NCBI GenBank assembly: GCA_015179025.1
Contig: WHUX01000187.1
Span: 1-64,000, forward strand
DNA length: 64,000 nt
Source: Terfezia claveryi
Lineage: Eukaryota > Ascomycota > Pezizomycetes > Pezizales > Pezizaceae
Reading direction: 5' to 3'
A program made the position numbers and the translations under genes. Each line of letters starts with the position of its first letter. The stretch's first letter is position 1. Shown here in pieces: positions 30,390-42,190 of this stretch. The notes under the pieces are model-generated. The model was given only the letters and a program-made list of their open reading frames with translations. It was not told the DNA's origin and did not search any database.

Positions 30390-32080
30390 AACTTTGAGCG
30401 TTTTGTGGCTCTCGATCAAGCTATTTTTCCACAGCCATGCCTCCTAGTACCCAAAGCACCCCCCCTTGTACTTTTTGATCACACAAGTACTTCCTTTGCT
30501 TCCTTATCTTTCATTTCTTTGGCCAACCTCCGTACTTCTCGGTTTGCAGCCTTACCAGCCTCAAGAGCACTAGCTGTTGCAATTTGAGCCTTTTCACTCT
30601 CAATATAGGCTCGATCGAGAGTTCGGAGGCTCTAGATTCACTTTATTGATCGAGGCTTTACCTTCTTGCCATTTCGAAGCTGTTTGAGCCCTTAGGAGGT
30701 AGGATTGATAACCTGGTACTGAAATACTCGCTTCTTGAGATTCTTGAGGACTTCTTTGATAGTTGCTCTCGAGTGGAGAGTCATAGTTAATTTTGAGAGA
30801 GTTGACCATATGCTAGCCACTTTAACTGGAGTTAAGAGAGCCTGAGTGGCGGAAGGGTCCAAAAAGCTGATAGCAATAGTATTCTTCACAGCAACTTGAT
30901 TAAGCACTTCCTCCAGTCGAAGTGGCTATATTCTAGAGGCTTCAAATCCACTAGGAATATTGTATTTGGTAAATGCTTGATCACGTGCAATGCAAAGGCA
31001 ATTCTAGAACTCTGGCTTTCTAAATGGCTTTCTAGAATTATCATATATGAAGTCTTGGAAAGTAGTGTGGTACGCTCATGATAATGGCCCAAAACATGCC
31101 ACATCTAAAGGCTGCATTAGGTGTGTTGAATATAGTGGAAGATAATATATAATAATACCATAGTCAAGACTGTATTCAACAACAGGGTAAGCAACATGGC
31201 TGCTATGACTATCCATAATGAGTATGCACCAAATAGAGAGCTGTAGAGGTTTAGTATAGGGATCAAAATACTTGGATATATAATTCAAGCCAAGCTCATC
31301 ATCTATATAGCTACTAGGTGACTGACTAAAAGTTGCAGGCCTTGTATCACCAGTGGTATACTATCCATCATAATGAATCTTATTCGCCCATACAATAAAC
31401 AGTAGTATCACATGACCTGTAGTACTAATTGTCTTAAGTGAGGAGCAAAACTCTCAATTTCTATCAGTTAATATAACCTTACTGCAGCTATTAGCACTAG
31501 CATGGACTATTACCTTCTGTTGACCTACTGCCAAACCTATGATAATGACTTTTTCATCACAGTTCTATAGGTATTCGGGACTAATTTTGTACTGCTATAT
31601 AAGACTCCGCAGTATACAATACTATTTAGCTTGCTCCTCTATTATTGTAGCAACCTTAGCTCGAGTCTTCTCCAGATATTGACAATACTTCAGTTTAACA
31701 CTAGGATGTTGGGAAAGGAAATACTCAGCCCAATTGATACCAGGAATAATTTTCTCATGAAGACTGTAAGCTTGCAGCATTCGGATAGCCATCAATACTA
31801 GCATTAGAAGTATGACAAGGAAGTCGAGGTCGCTCATTCTTCCAAACCAGTCAACAATTACTTCCTCTTCACTACTAGAGAGAAGTTGCTATGATTGCAA
31901 AGCCTTAGATCATGGTGCTTGTACCCACTGGCACCTCCATCATAATGTTATAGGATTCACTCTGAATGCCTTAGCTACTTTAGCCTTAAACTCCTTGGGG
32001 TGCTTGCGAGCATAGTCTACTGCTTGTGTTAGTTGCCAATCGTGCAACTTGACCTCTAGTTGTAGCTCTTTAATCTTTTA
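30390..32080 (-). pseudogene. Pogo/Fot-like transposase with DDE_1 domain, decayed
   Basis: Cut-and-paste transposase of the pogo group (DD-x-D). Minus-strand reading gives, in order: an N-terminal helix-turn-helix region (~32070-31840), an N-(C)-D-E-K motif with the first catalytic Asp near 31560, I-M-D-S-H-S-S-H with the second near 31210-31230, and H-L-M-Q-P-L-D-V with the third near 31100-31120. A basic, helical C-terminus ends around 30400. Stops within are mostly TAG at expected Trp or Gln positions. I could not identify the terminal repeats or a TA duplication. Confidence 0.78.
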
Positions 32081-32099
32081 GGAGGTTTTTGGTGCTATG

Positions 32100-32398
32100 G
32101 TGTTGATATCAGTTGTCTAGTGCAGACAGCAATATCCATACAGGGTTTAGGGGAAAAGCAATCATCATATGGATGCTGATCATTACGTAGTTAGTGATAC
32201 TAGTAGGTGTTCCTACTTCTAGTATATAATACAAGTATGCTCCCATGTCTAGAACATATCAGAAGTATGCTACCGCTTCTTGAATACAACATAAGATAGA
32301 CTGATTATCCCTAATACTATAGGTTCTACATCTGGCATTGCTAAACCAGGGCTCTAAATCACTCTGTTCCATAATACATACTACTCTAATACCAGTTA
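32100..32398. other. Fragment related to the foldback-element arm
   Basis: 32320-32385 resembles 32690-32770 (ATAGGTTC, GCATTGCTAAACCAGGG, then CTCT-TTC-ATAAT). A piece of the same repeat family therefore lies directly left of the CATCAG-ended copy, suggesting one member inserted into or beside another. Confidence 0.45.
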
Positions 32399-33490
32399 TA
32401 TCAGTAAGAAAAAAGTGGTATCCGAACATACTACCCAAAGTCTAGATGCAAGAGCATACATATGTATGTCCTGTGTATCCTATATGTCTGGATGTTGCAA
32501 TATAATCTGGATGCCCAGCTAGGTTGCAACACAATCTGGACGCCCATCTAAGTTGCAATATAATCTGGATACCCAGCTGAGTTGCAATACAATCTGGACG
32601 CCATTGGGGCAACCAAAGCCATCTAGACACTGGTTGGTATATTTCAATATCTGGATATTAGAGTTCATTCCCTTTGTATTATCAATTCAATTGATGTTGT
32701 TAACACTATAGGTTCCATGTCCAGCGTTGCTAAACCAGGGCCCTAAATGGCTCTCTTCTATAATGCACACCCACTCACCACTTGCATGTATAACAATCTA
32801 ATACTAGTCAGGTACATAGCCACTATTGCAGCTATTGAATATGCATGCAGCGGAAATATGTATTGTATTCGCTAATATTTATATACACAGAAGTATTGAG
32901 TAAGAGATATATATATAGAACATGCAATCACTGCTTTAATCACTCTAACATGCACTCTGATACTCGCCCCAATACCTGCTCTAATACTCGCTCTAATACT
33001 CACCCTAATATGTGCTATAATACTCACTCTAATATGCACTCTAATACTCACCATAATGTACTGGAATATAGAGTGAAGGGAAAATGCGTGGTAAAGGAAG
33101 GTACATATATAGGAAAACCATAGTTACTAAGGCCAACTGCTAAGGCCGATAATTTAGACTTTCTGACGACAATAAGATAAGGGATAACAAGAGAAGTGGC
33201 ATGACAGTGATCAATAGCGCTCAGCCCCCTTTTGCCCGTAGGTGCCGTACTATTCAATACCTGGCCTGATAATAGTCATATTGGGAAATCATTATCATTA
33301 TATAAAGATATGTATGGAGTTCATGCTTAGTGATATATTTCCTAGGAATTCATGCATTTGCAGGTATATATATATATATGTGCAAGAAACTTATGCTTTT
33401 GGAGATATATATATATATATATACAAGAAACTCATGCTTTTGAAGATATATAGAGAAATGCATGCATTCATAGGCATTGTAATATGGTAG
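32399..33490. mobile_element. Truncated foldback-like element (left half)
   Basis: Begins TATCAGTAAGAAAAAAGTGG, a decayed CATCAG end, followed by the ACTCAGCTGGGC-type subterminal repeat, the conserved arm (32690-33330) and the CAAGAAACTCATGCTTTTGGAGATAT hairpin-centre units (33350-33460). The mirror arm and right end found in the two complete copies are absent, so the element is cut at about 33490. Confidence 0.75.
32930..33060. repeat. 12-bp tandem repeat CTCTAATACTCR
   Basis: About ten units of CTCTAATACTCG and variants; the same array sits at the same place in all four complete foldback arms. Confidence 0.85.
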
Positions 33491-33749
33491 AGGTGTATAT
33501 ATTCTACTACCTGCATAAATAGTAACTATATTGTCTTAGAGGACCTATTACTAAGCTAGCTAGCATGAGCTACTAAGATTCTAGAGATAAGACCATATAT
33601 CCCTCTTGAAAAAAGGTAAGGACAGCTTTGGAAAAAAAGAAAAAGAAAGAAAATAAGAGATCAACTAATAACAGAAAAGTTACCTAACTAACAAGTACTA
33701 ACTACTCAAATACAACAAATGCCCATGATACCTCCATCAATATCATATA
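33491..33749. other. Short spacer, no feature identified
   Basis: A-rich, with GAAAAAAAGAAAAAGAAAG at 33628-33650. Nothing else seen. Confidence 0.4.
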
Positions 33750-34202
33750 ACTAACTAACTAATTTTCCTTCAATATATGGCTTAAGTCTATATCAGTTTA
33801 TGACATTCTTAAGATATCCAACCTTTTTTTCAGTAATCAATGGATCTGTATATAAGTTGTAGACATTCTTATCCCAGACTACATAGTTAATAAATGAGCT
33901 TGTCCAATAAGGGGCAAACACCAATATAAATTCTTTCATATCATATTTGGATTCCTGCTTCTATACCTTATCACTTAGCTAAAACTAGATGTATATCTTA
34001 GGATTCTTCACTTTTTTAACCTCTTAAAGGCCTGGAATTGTATCATATAGGTATTAGAGATATTTAGTGATTAAAGTATTGTAGTCTTCATTAGTCTAAG
34101 GGACTAGAGCTATAGTAAGGTTGATAGATATATGCAGCTCCGTATCCAACATAAGCATCATCAAAAATATCTTAGTAACCTCATAAGGAGTACTATAGTA
34201 GG
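33750..34202 (-). pseudogene. Ty3-type integrase remnant, C-terminal part (split by element B)
   Basis: Continues the integrase frame at 62055-62880 after removal of B and one copy of GTAGG. The minus-strand frame has T-P-Y-E at the join, helical spacer, and a decayed GPY-like segment. Almost every stop falls where Trp or Gln is expected (TGG>TAG, CAA>TAA). Confidence 0.6.
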
Positions 34203-34722
34203 TGTAATGATGGTTCTGGAGACAAGGTAACAAAGGGGTACACAAGGGTGAGGACAGGAATAAGGTGAGACACATGTAGGAGCGCTACGTGTATGATCAG
34301 GGAAAAGGCTAGGGGCAAGGCAAGGGCAGGGCTAGGGTAACATATACATAGGAATGCTACATGTGTGACCGGGGAAGGCTGGAACGGGGAACAAGGGCAA
34401 GAGGCAAGAGATACGTGGAAGTGGTTGCTGCATATGTCGGAAGGAGACAGCTGTTGCTGCAGAGCTGTTTCATGAGACAAGAGGGTGCATAAGGGAGATG
34501 CACAAGCGCTGGGAGAAGCAAGGTCCTATATTAGGTATATAAAACATTGGATAGGGATTTAACGAGAGGGCGGAGAGAGCGAGATATATATACAAGCTTT
34601 CTTCATGACCAAGGCCACTAGAAGGATTAAGCTTCCCAAGACCCCTATCTCGGGAGCTGAGATAACAACAGTATCACAATGATAATACAAGCAAACTAGG
34701 CTAGGAAGGGACGGTTATGACA
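34203..34722 (-). repeat. 3' LTR of chromovirus B
   Basis: Runs from TGTAATGATGG to GGTTATGACA, with the complement of a polypurine tract (CTATCCCCCCCTTAGG) next to it on the internal side. Confidence 0.9.
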
Positions 34723-34943
34723 CTATCCCCCCCTTAGGCTCGGAGCCTCAGTGATGGAAGGCAAGACAAAACAAACAAGGCAAAGGTCAAGGCAAAACAC
34801 AGCAATAGAGTAAAACTAATAACCCATACCCCAACCCAACGCTAAAAGCAGGTAAAAACAATAACAACTGAACCCTAGTCACAACTCCAAATGTCAAAAA
34901 GATACAATGAACACAATCTAGTGGATAGGAATAAGGCAGGGCA

Positions 34944-37900
34944 TCATTCGGCAGGACGAGGCTTCCATGGGTAATATTGGTGGAATAGGGTGACCAAGTC
35001 CTGTGAGTTTTCCAAGTCCTCGGTAGGTTGCCAGGTCATCTCCTTGTCTCCTAACCATTTGACCTTATATTGCAAGCACCTATACCTCTTCCGTGAGTCC
35101 AGTACTTCCTCTACCTCCCATTCCTCCTCACCTTCGATAACCTCTAGAGGGGGTGGAGGGTGTTTCTGTCCTGAAAGAGGGTCCTCCATAATGGGCTCGA
35201 TCTCGGAAATATGGACAACTAGGTGATGTTTGATGTCCTTAGGGAACCTCAATCAGTAGGTATAAGTGCCTATAGCAGCCAACACCTCGAATGGACCCAA
35301 GAACTTGTGGTCAAGCTTGCGAGATTGCTGCTCTATCCAGAAGTGCCAGCTGAACAGCCACACCTTGTCTCCTGGCTGATACTAAGGGGCTGGCAACCGT
35401 GACCCATTAGCATACTCGGCTTCCCTGGCCTGCGCATATTTCAGCTCCGCTTTCAGGGTGATGTAGAGCTCAGCAATTCCGACTACGAACTGCTTAGCTA
35501 GGGGGTGGGCTTTTGAAGGGGAACTAGAGTATCCACGAACTGGGGTGCTAACCATAATTAGCCAGGAAAGGCGAGGTTTTGGAGGATTCCAAGAACTGGT
35601 TGTTTGTAGCAAACTCACAGGTAGCCAGTAACGAAACCCAGTTATCCTACTAGTAATTAATAAAGGCCCACAGATATTGCTCCATAATAGCATTCATCCT
35701 CTCCAATTGGCCGTCCATCTAGGGGTAATATGCTGTTGACAAACGTACTTTAATCCCTAGAAGCTTGCAGAAGGCCCTCTAAAAGTCTGAGGTGAACTGA
35801 GGGCCACTGTCGGACACAATGGATTCGGGAAGCCCATGATACTGGAACACATTGTTAAGGTAAAGGTTGGCCAGCTCCTAAGTAGAACAGGTATCCCGAC
35901 AAGGTATGACATACCTCATCTTTATCAACCGGTCTACTACTATCAGAATGGCATTGAATCCTGAGTCTTCCGGCAATCCTATCACAAAATCCATGGTCAG
36001 GTGCAGCTACAGCCGATTCAGGATGTCCAGAGGTTTTAGGGTCCTGTATGTGGCATGGCGGGCCAGTTTAGTATGCTTGCAAACATGATAGTTCCATATG
36101 TACCATTCCACATCCTTCCTCTGGTCAATCTAGGTGTACTGCCTGGCCAGGAGTTCTAATGTCTTGGCTACTCCAGGGTGACCTGCCACCAAGGTATCAT
36201 AGTATTCCTTGATCAGTCTTAGGCATAACCCTCCTCCTCCTTCTGGGATATAGAGCTGTTCCCAGTAGTACAGGAGGCCCTTCTGGATGGTACATTCGGC
36301 CAATGAGATCTTAGAGTGGCGGCGCTGGCCGGAATCCATTGTGGTGATAATTTCCTTAGTTAGGAGGTCATTCTCATATTCCTATCTCACTAGTCGTTAG
36401 AGATTGGCTTCCCTGGCAGCTTCCCCAATGGCCTCAGTTTCAGCTCCTGCATTAGCTTCAGCCTTAGTGAGGACATTGGCTACCAGATCAAGGTTTTCGG
36501 GCTTCAATACCACCTGATTTTGGTATTTTAGCCTTTCAACCCCCCTTTAGGGAGGTCACCTGATCTCCTAGTCAAGGCGTCTGGTTTCCTACCAGCCTTG
36601 CCTAGCCAGTATTTAATCTTGAAGTTGAACTGAGATAAGAACTCTGACCACCTGGCCTGCCATTGGTTAAGCAGTTTGGTAGTGGTAAAATACTCAAGGT
36701 TCTTATGATTGGACAATACCTCGATAATCCCCTTAGCTGACTCCAGGTATGGCCTCCACTCCTCGAATGCTCTTATGATAGCCATCAACTCTTTGTTATA
36801 GATGTCGTAATTGCACTCGGCCGGGGAGTGCTTTTTTAAGAAGTAAGCCACTGGGTAGAGGATGCTATTATCATCGTTCTGGGACAGGATTCCCATGGAA
36901 ATATAGTTGGAAGCATCAGTTTCGATGATACATTCCTGGTCAGGATTGAAATGGGCTAGGATCGGCCCTAAGCAGAAGACTTCCTTGAGGTTCTGGAAGG
37001 CCAACTGAGCTTCTGGATTCCACTGGAAGGCCTTTATTGTCATCAGATGTGAGCTAGCTTCTGCCTTCATTTTCGAGTGTGAGCCAGCTTCTGCCTTCAT
37101 TTTCATCAAGGCTGTCAGGGGTGCCATGATCCTTAAGTATCCCAGAATAAACTAGCGGTAAAAGTTGGTAAATCCTAAGAAGATTTGCACGTCCTTCAAA
37201 TTGGCTGGGGTTTCCCACTCTTAGATTATGGCAACTTTGGCAGGGTCTATCCGGATACCTTCACTGGTGATAATCAACCCCAGATATTTAACCTTCTGCA
37301 TATGAAACTCGTATTTCTCGGGTTTAAGGTACAATCCGGCTTGCTCCAGCTTTTCCAACACTTGTTAGACATAGATTTTGTGCTTTGCCAGAGTGTCTGA
37401 ATAGATCAAGATATCATCAAGGTAGGCTGTGCAGAACACATCCAGAAAGTCTCGTAGGGTGTTATTAAGAAAGTGTTGGAAGGAAGCCGGGGCATTAGTC
37501 AATCCAAAAGGCATGACATTGTACTCGAAGTGGCCATAACGAGTTCGGAAGGCTATTTTTCACTCCTTCCCCTTAGCAATCCGTACTAGGTTGTACACCC
37601 CTCTCAGATCTAGTTTGGTGAACCATTTGGTCTTGGAAAGCCTGGCCAATGTCTCCTAGATCAAAGGTAGGGGGTACCTGTTCTTGACTGTTATCTCGTT
37701 TAGGCCCCGATAGTCCATACATAGCTTAAGAGAGCCATCTAATTTCTTGACAAATAGCACTAGGGCACCCACTGTTGAGGAGCTGTAGTGGATGAAGCTC
37801 TTGTTGAGGTTTTCTTCCAAGTACTTCTTCAAAGCTTCCAGCTCCAATCGGAATATTCCATAGAGGGGCCCATAAAGGGGGGTCATACCCTCTATCAGTA

Positions 37901-38780
37901 GAATAGTATAGTCATATGGCTGGTAGGGTATGAGCTTTTCTGTAGCCTTCTTTGAGAACAAGTCGATAAATTTATAGTATTCATCTATGACCATGGACTT
38001 CTACTCCTCCATTGACCATATCTTATTAATCTCCAGATTCACCTCATATATGGATAGGGCATGAGCCTTCAGCTTGTGCCTCCTAGTGAGGTAAGCAAAA
38101 GCCCCTATACTAATAAAGCTAACACTTAGGGATTTTGGGGAAGTGGAGGATATTGGGGAAATAGGGGGAACAGGAACAGAAACAGGAGGGTTGTCAACGT
38201 TGATATATATGATCTGGTATACTACTTAGGCAAGGTCCTCTACCGGGGGGGATAGTGTATATAACCCCTTAACGGCAGTTCGTAGAGTACCACAGTGCCT
38301 CTTGTAATACCCACTATTGAAAGTGAAGGTGTAAGAGCCAAAGTTAATAGAGATATCATGTATTCGGAGCCAAGGAATCCCCAAAACAATGGGGTATTTG
38401 AGCTTGGTTACAAATATTAGTAGACTCTTCGAATAGTCTCCAATGGCACTAGGCAGGCAAGCAAGATTGGTAATAGCCCCAGAAGAGATTGGATGGCCAT
38501 CAATAACATCAAGAAGGTGGGAGGTCTTGAGTTTGGCTGTTGGTATCAAATTTTTACTGAAAAAGGTCTGATCAATGAAGGCCATTTCCGAAGCACCATA
38601 ATTTATGAGAGCTAATGGTACCACTGTTTTACTATTAAATTTAATAGTGTTTGGTACTATAAAATGCTCACCAAACAAGCGAGATTTATCAACAAACATA
38701 GATGCAGGAACAGAGAAAGATAACAAAGACAAATGACCTAATGAAGGTCCCTTGCTAGTGTCAGTGACTAGGCAAGGGAC
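34944..38780 (-). pseudogene. Pol of chromovirus B
   Basis: Minus-strand pol with the same domain order as A. The protease (38226-38732) has a degraded active site, I-N-Y-G-A-S in place of D-S-G-A. RT and RNase H read from 37994 to 36530 with a Y-L-D-D region near 37400. The integrase (36340-35380) is broken by several stops, and the chromodomain (35130-34950) is intact in sequence. A duplicated segment encoding M-K-A-E-A-S-S-H lies near 37030-37105. It is more diverged from A than A is from D. Confidence 0.88.
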
Positions 38781-39294
38781 TGGGCTTTTCTTGACTCATC
38801 TACTTCTTCAATGCTGGATTCAGAGATAGCGTGGGCGGCTATCAAGCAGTTTTTTCGAAGGGGACAAGCTGCGATAAAATGGTCCCCTTTTCCGCATGCT
38901 ATGCACAGCGCATTCATTCAGTAAAGTTCCCTCTCTTCTTGTGTCAGGCAGGGCCTTCCTGATGATAAATCCATGAGGGTGGGCCCTCCTGCCACCAACG
39001 ATAGGTATGCTGGTTGATTGGTGGGAGCAGGGGCCTGAGCTACTTTAGTGGCATAGTGTTGCTAGGATTGTGGGAGACGGGGTGCTGGCCTGAACGGGGG
39101 GCAGTTGTGGAGCCGGGACATCAGCTGTTCTACTCAAGAAGCCTAGTCAATCAATTCGTTAAAAGTTTTGGCTTCCGGGAGGCCGACCATGGCCTGCTAG
39201 ATTTCGTCATTTAGCCCTTCCTAGAATTACTCCAGTTTAAACTAGTCATTCCATCAGACCTCCACCACCAGTCTTGAGAATTCTGCCATATAAG
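38781..39294 (-). pseudogene. Gag of chromovirus B, C-terminal part
   Basis: Includes an intact CCHC zinc knuckle (C-x2-C-x4-H-x4-C) at about 38860-38905, in contrast to the degraded knuckle of A. The frame is broken at 39294 by the insertion of element C and resumes at 60851. Confidence 0.82.
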
Positions 39295-40013
39295 TGTAAT
39301 GGAAAACGTTGTTTTATTGCTTATATAATTGATTATATACTTTTGTATTTCCTATATTACTACTATGTTATGTAACTCAGCCTCTCGGTTAAAGGACTAG
39401 CCTTCAACTACCTCCTATTGCTTCATAAGCATCCACAGTATGCGGAATTTGCCATGGGAAGTTCCATGGCACTTGCCATATGAAGACACCCTGATTATAG
39501 CCGCGTGACCTCTGTTTAAGGCATGTGACTCATTACTATAGCCACATGACCATTGTTTAAGGCGTGTGACTCATTACTATGGCCACATGACCATTGTTTA
39601 AGGCATGTGACTCATTACTATGGCCATATAACCCCTTTTGTACAGTACACTACCTTCTAATGTGCCACCCTTTATTGTATTTATTTTCTTAGTCATCAGA
39701 TCTCAGATGAGTATATATAGGCTGCTGGATTCCCTCTGGAATCCACAGAAAGACAAGAAGCAACAAGCAAGTATACAGTACAAGTAAGCCTATATTCCGA
39801 TCAGATCAAGATTATATAGCTTAGATAGCACAAATCATATAAGATAGATTATACCAGTTAATTACTATTCCCTCCGGAAATGTCCCATATAGTAATCTCC
39901 CTACCCTTCTGAGGTCTTACCTCAGTATAACCGAAATACACAAACATCTATGCCTATGGATATAGATTGTATAAATAGTACTGAATGAATACTGTCTAGT
40001 ACTATTTATTACA
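39295..40013 (+). repeat. 5' LTR of element C
   Basis: 719 bp. A threefold tandem repeat of a ~52-bp unit with GCCACATGACCATTGTTTAAGGCRTGTGACTCATTACTATG lies at 39500-39630, and a TATATATAGG box near 39711-39720 is the likely promoter. Confidence 0.92.
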
Positions 40014-40823
40014 TTTTTTTTAACTCACTTACCTAATCTTTACTCTTAAATCCAAGGCCTGATCAACCTTCAGATACGTTTATTACACTTACGCAAGTGT
40101 ATAAAATTCGCTACACAAAAGTGCACATATAAAATCGATATTGTTATTCAACTAGCTAGCCAACAAAATCCAATAAACGAGATATCAGACTCTCAACTAC
40201 AGTACATTAATAAAAGACTTAGAAGCAGGCTAAGCAGAGCTCTAATGGGCAGTGGTATCCGTTCACAACACTTTTCCTAATACGATTGACAACTCATCTT
40301 GCACTCCTGGCAACCGCCATTACATCTGTACCTGTAAATCTAGAAGACCATTAAAAAACCGGCCCCCCAGGTCCTAGGAATAATTGGTCTAAACAACCAA
40401 GTGTCACAATTCTAAGGCTCAAATCTTGCTGCCCCCACTGCAGCCATTTCCTTCAGAAAAGAATTACCTCCATCAGAACCTTCTTTAGGCCCAGACATCT
40501 CTACCAATACCTCTGTACCCCTAACGTCTACCTCAATACAGCAATCAGAAAATGTAACACTCTTGCTGGAAGAACTAGAACTAGATTCTAGACCAGTAGA
40601 TGAAGAAAAACCAGGACCATGAGAAACATCAGGATCTTAATATCCAGTCTCACCAACCATGTGAGCCACCGAGCCAACAGAACTGTCAGTCGAACGGAGA
40701 TCATAAGGATCATCAGCCTCCACACCATCAGCACAGTAAGATGCCAAAGAAGAAAAGTAACTCGATGATTGTATCACATAACCAGCTGCATTTGGTTGTA
40801 GATAGACGACAAAATCAGATATA
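40014..40823. other. Leader of element C
   Basis: Untranslated leader between the LTR and the first sizeable frame. A T-run follows the LTR directly; no clear tRNA primer-binding site was found. Confidence 0.5.
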
Positions 40824-41276
40824 ATGGTATCTGAACTTAGTAAGAAGACTAAGAGGTCAAGACGGTTAACTATATTACTTGAAGATATTAAGAAATTAGG
40901 AGAAGAAACTTCCAGAAAGACCAGATTTGTAGTTCCTAATACAGAAGGAGAAATAAATTTGCCCATTGATATAGAAATAGGAGAACCAGATAGAGCAGGA
41001 ACCAAACTATATTTTAGTATAGCTTTACCTCTCACACCAGAAGAATTTTGGAACAGACATCTTCCAACAATTGAGGGGATTTTGAAATATACTTGCTCAA
41101 TGGGACATGCCCAACAGTATCATCCTAATGATACTCGACTCTTAATGGAAGCTATAGTAAAACACTATTTAAGGCTAACACTTTACCTATTTAAAGAAGA
41201 GGACTTAGAAATGAATGTATTTTTAAGTAAGGAATTAAAGAAACTTGTCGTTCCACTCTTAAGGACAACAAATTAG
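40824..41276 (+). CDS. Small open frame upstream of gag in element C
   Basis: 150 codons, open, K/E/R-rich at the start, with a more ordered part after it (P-L-T-P-E-E-F-W, H-L-P-T-I-E-G-I-L, Y-L-F-K-E-E-D-L). It ends 24 bp before the proposed gag ATG at 41301. Not recognised. It could be an extra protein of the element or the N-terminal part of gag displaced by a stop; the lack of decay stops makes a real coding role plausible. Confidence 0.45.
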   Translation: MVSELSKKTKRSRRLTILLEDIKKLGEETSRKTRFVVPNTEGEINLPIDIEIGEPDRAGTKLYFSIALPLTPEEFWNRHLPTIEGILKYTCSMGHAQQYHPNDTRLLMEAIVKHYLRLTLYLFKEEDLEMNVFLSKELKKLVVPLLRTTN

Positions 41277-41300
41277 ATAATAAATAACTAGGAAGAAATA

Positions 41301-41317
41301 ATGGCATTCATGATGAG
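41301..41317 (+). pseudogene. First codons of element C gag (split by solo LTR E)
   Basis: ATG at 41301 reads M-A-F-M-M-S; removal of E and one ATGAG joins it in frame to 47982, giving M-S-S-T-H-L-E-K. This fixes the gag start. Confidence 0.65.
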
Positions 41318-41413
41318 TATCACAACCGTGTTCTTAGTTGTCCTGGTCATCACTTGCGGCGCAGGTGATAGGTTATTGCTATTCTGCTTGGCTTCCGAGA
41401 TGGGGATCTCGGG

Positions 41414-41970
41414 TGTAACGAGGGCTCTGGGGGACAAGGCGACCAAGGGGTACGCCGGGGAAGTGGCAAGGGGCAATCGCACATGTAGGAGCGCTACGTG
41501 TGTGATCGGGGGAAAGGCTAGGGTAAGACATATGTAGGAACGCTACGTGTGTGACCAGGGGGAGGCTGAGACGGGAGGCAAGGGCAAGAGGCAAGAGAGG
41601 CAGAGGACAAGGGACACGAGACACGCGGAAGCAGTTGCCGCATGTGTTAAGGGAGGCAGCTGGGCTACAGAGACAAGGCGAGGCAAGGCAAGGAGGTGCA
41701 CAAGGGAGATGCACTAACGTGGAGAGAAGCAAGGCCCTGTATTGGATATACAAGACATTGGATAGGGATCCAACGAGAGGGCGGAGAGAGCAAGCTATAT
41801 ATACAGGCTTCCTTCCTGGCCAAGGCCACCGGAAGGAATAAGGTTCCCGAGACCCCTTATCTCGGGAGCCGAGATAACAACGCTATCACCTGAGTTCGCA
41901 GGTGATGCCAGAAGGAACAATGAATAATAACAACGAGGTCAGACTAGGCTGGGAAGGGACGGTTGTGACA
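41414..41970 (-). repeat. 3' LTR of chromovirus D
   Basis: 557 bp, TGTAACGAGG to GGTTGTGACA. Compared by hand with the other LTR I count about 20 transitions and only one transversion plus a one-base indel. Confidence 0.94.
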
Positions 41971-42190
41971 CTATCCCCCCTTTAGGCTTGGAGCCCCAGC
42001 GACGAAAGGCAAGGCAAAAGGCAAGGCGGAAAACAAATAAAACAGGCGAGTGAAACCAATAACCAATAACCTAACCCTAACGCCAGAAGTAGGTAAAACA
42101 ACAACAACAACCAGGCCATAACTCTGAATATCAAAAAACACATAAAGGGCACAATCCACGACTCTGGGCGAGTAAGGACAAGGCGGGGCA

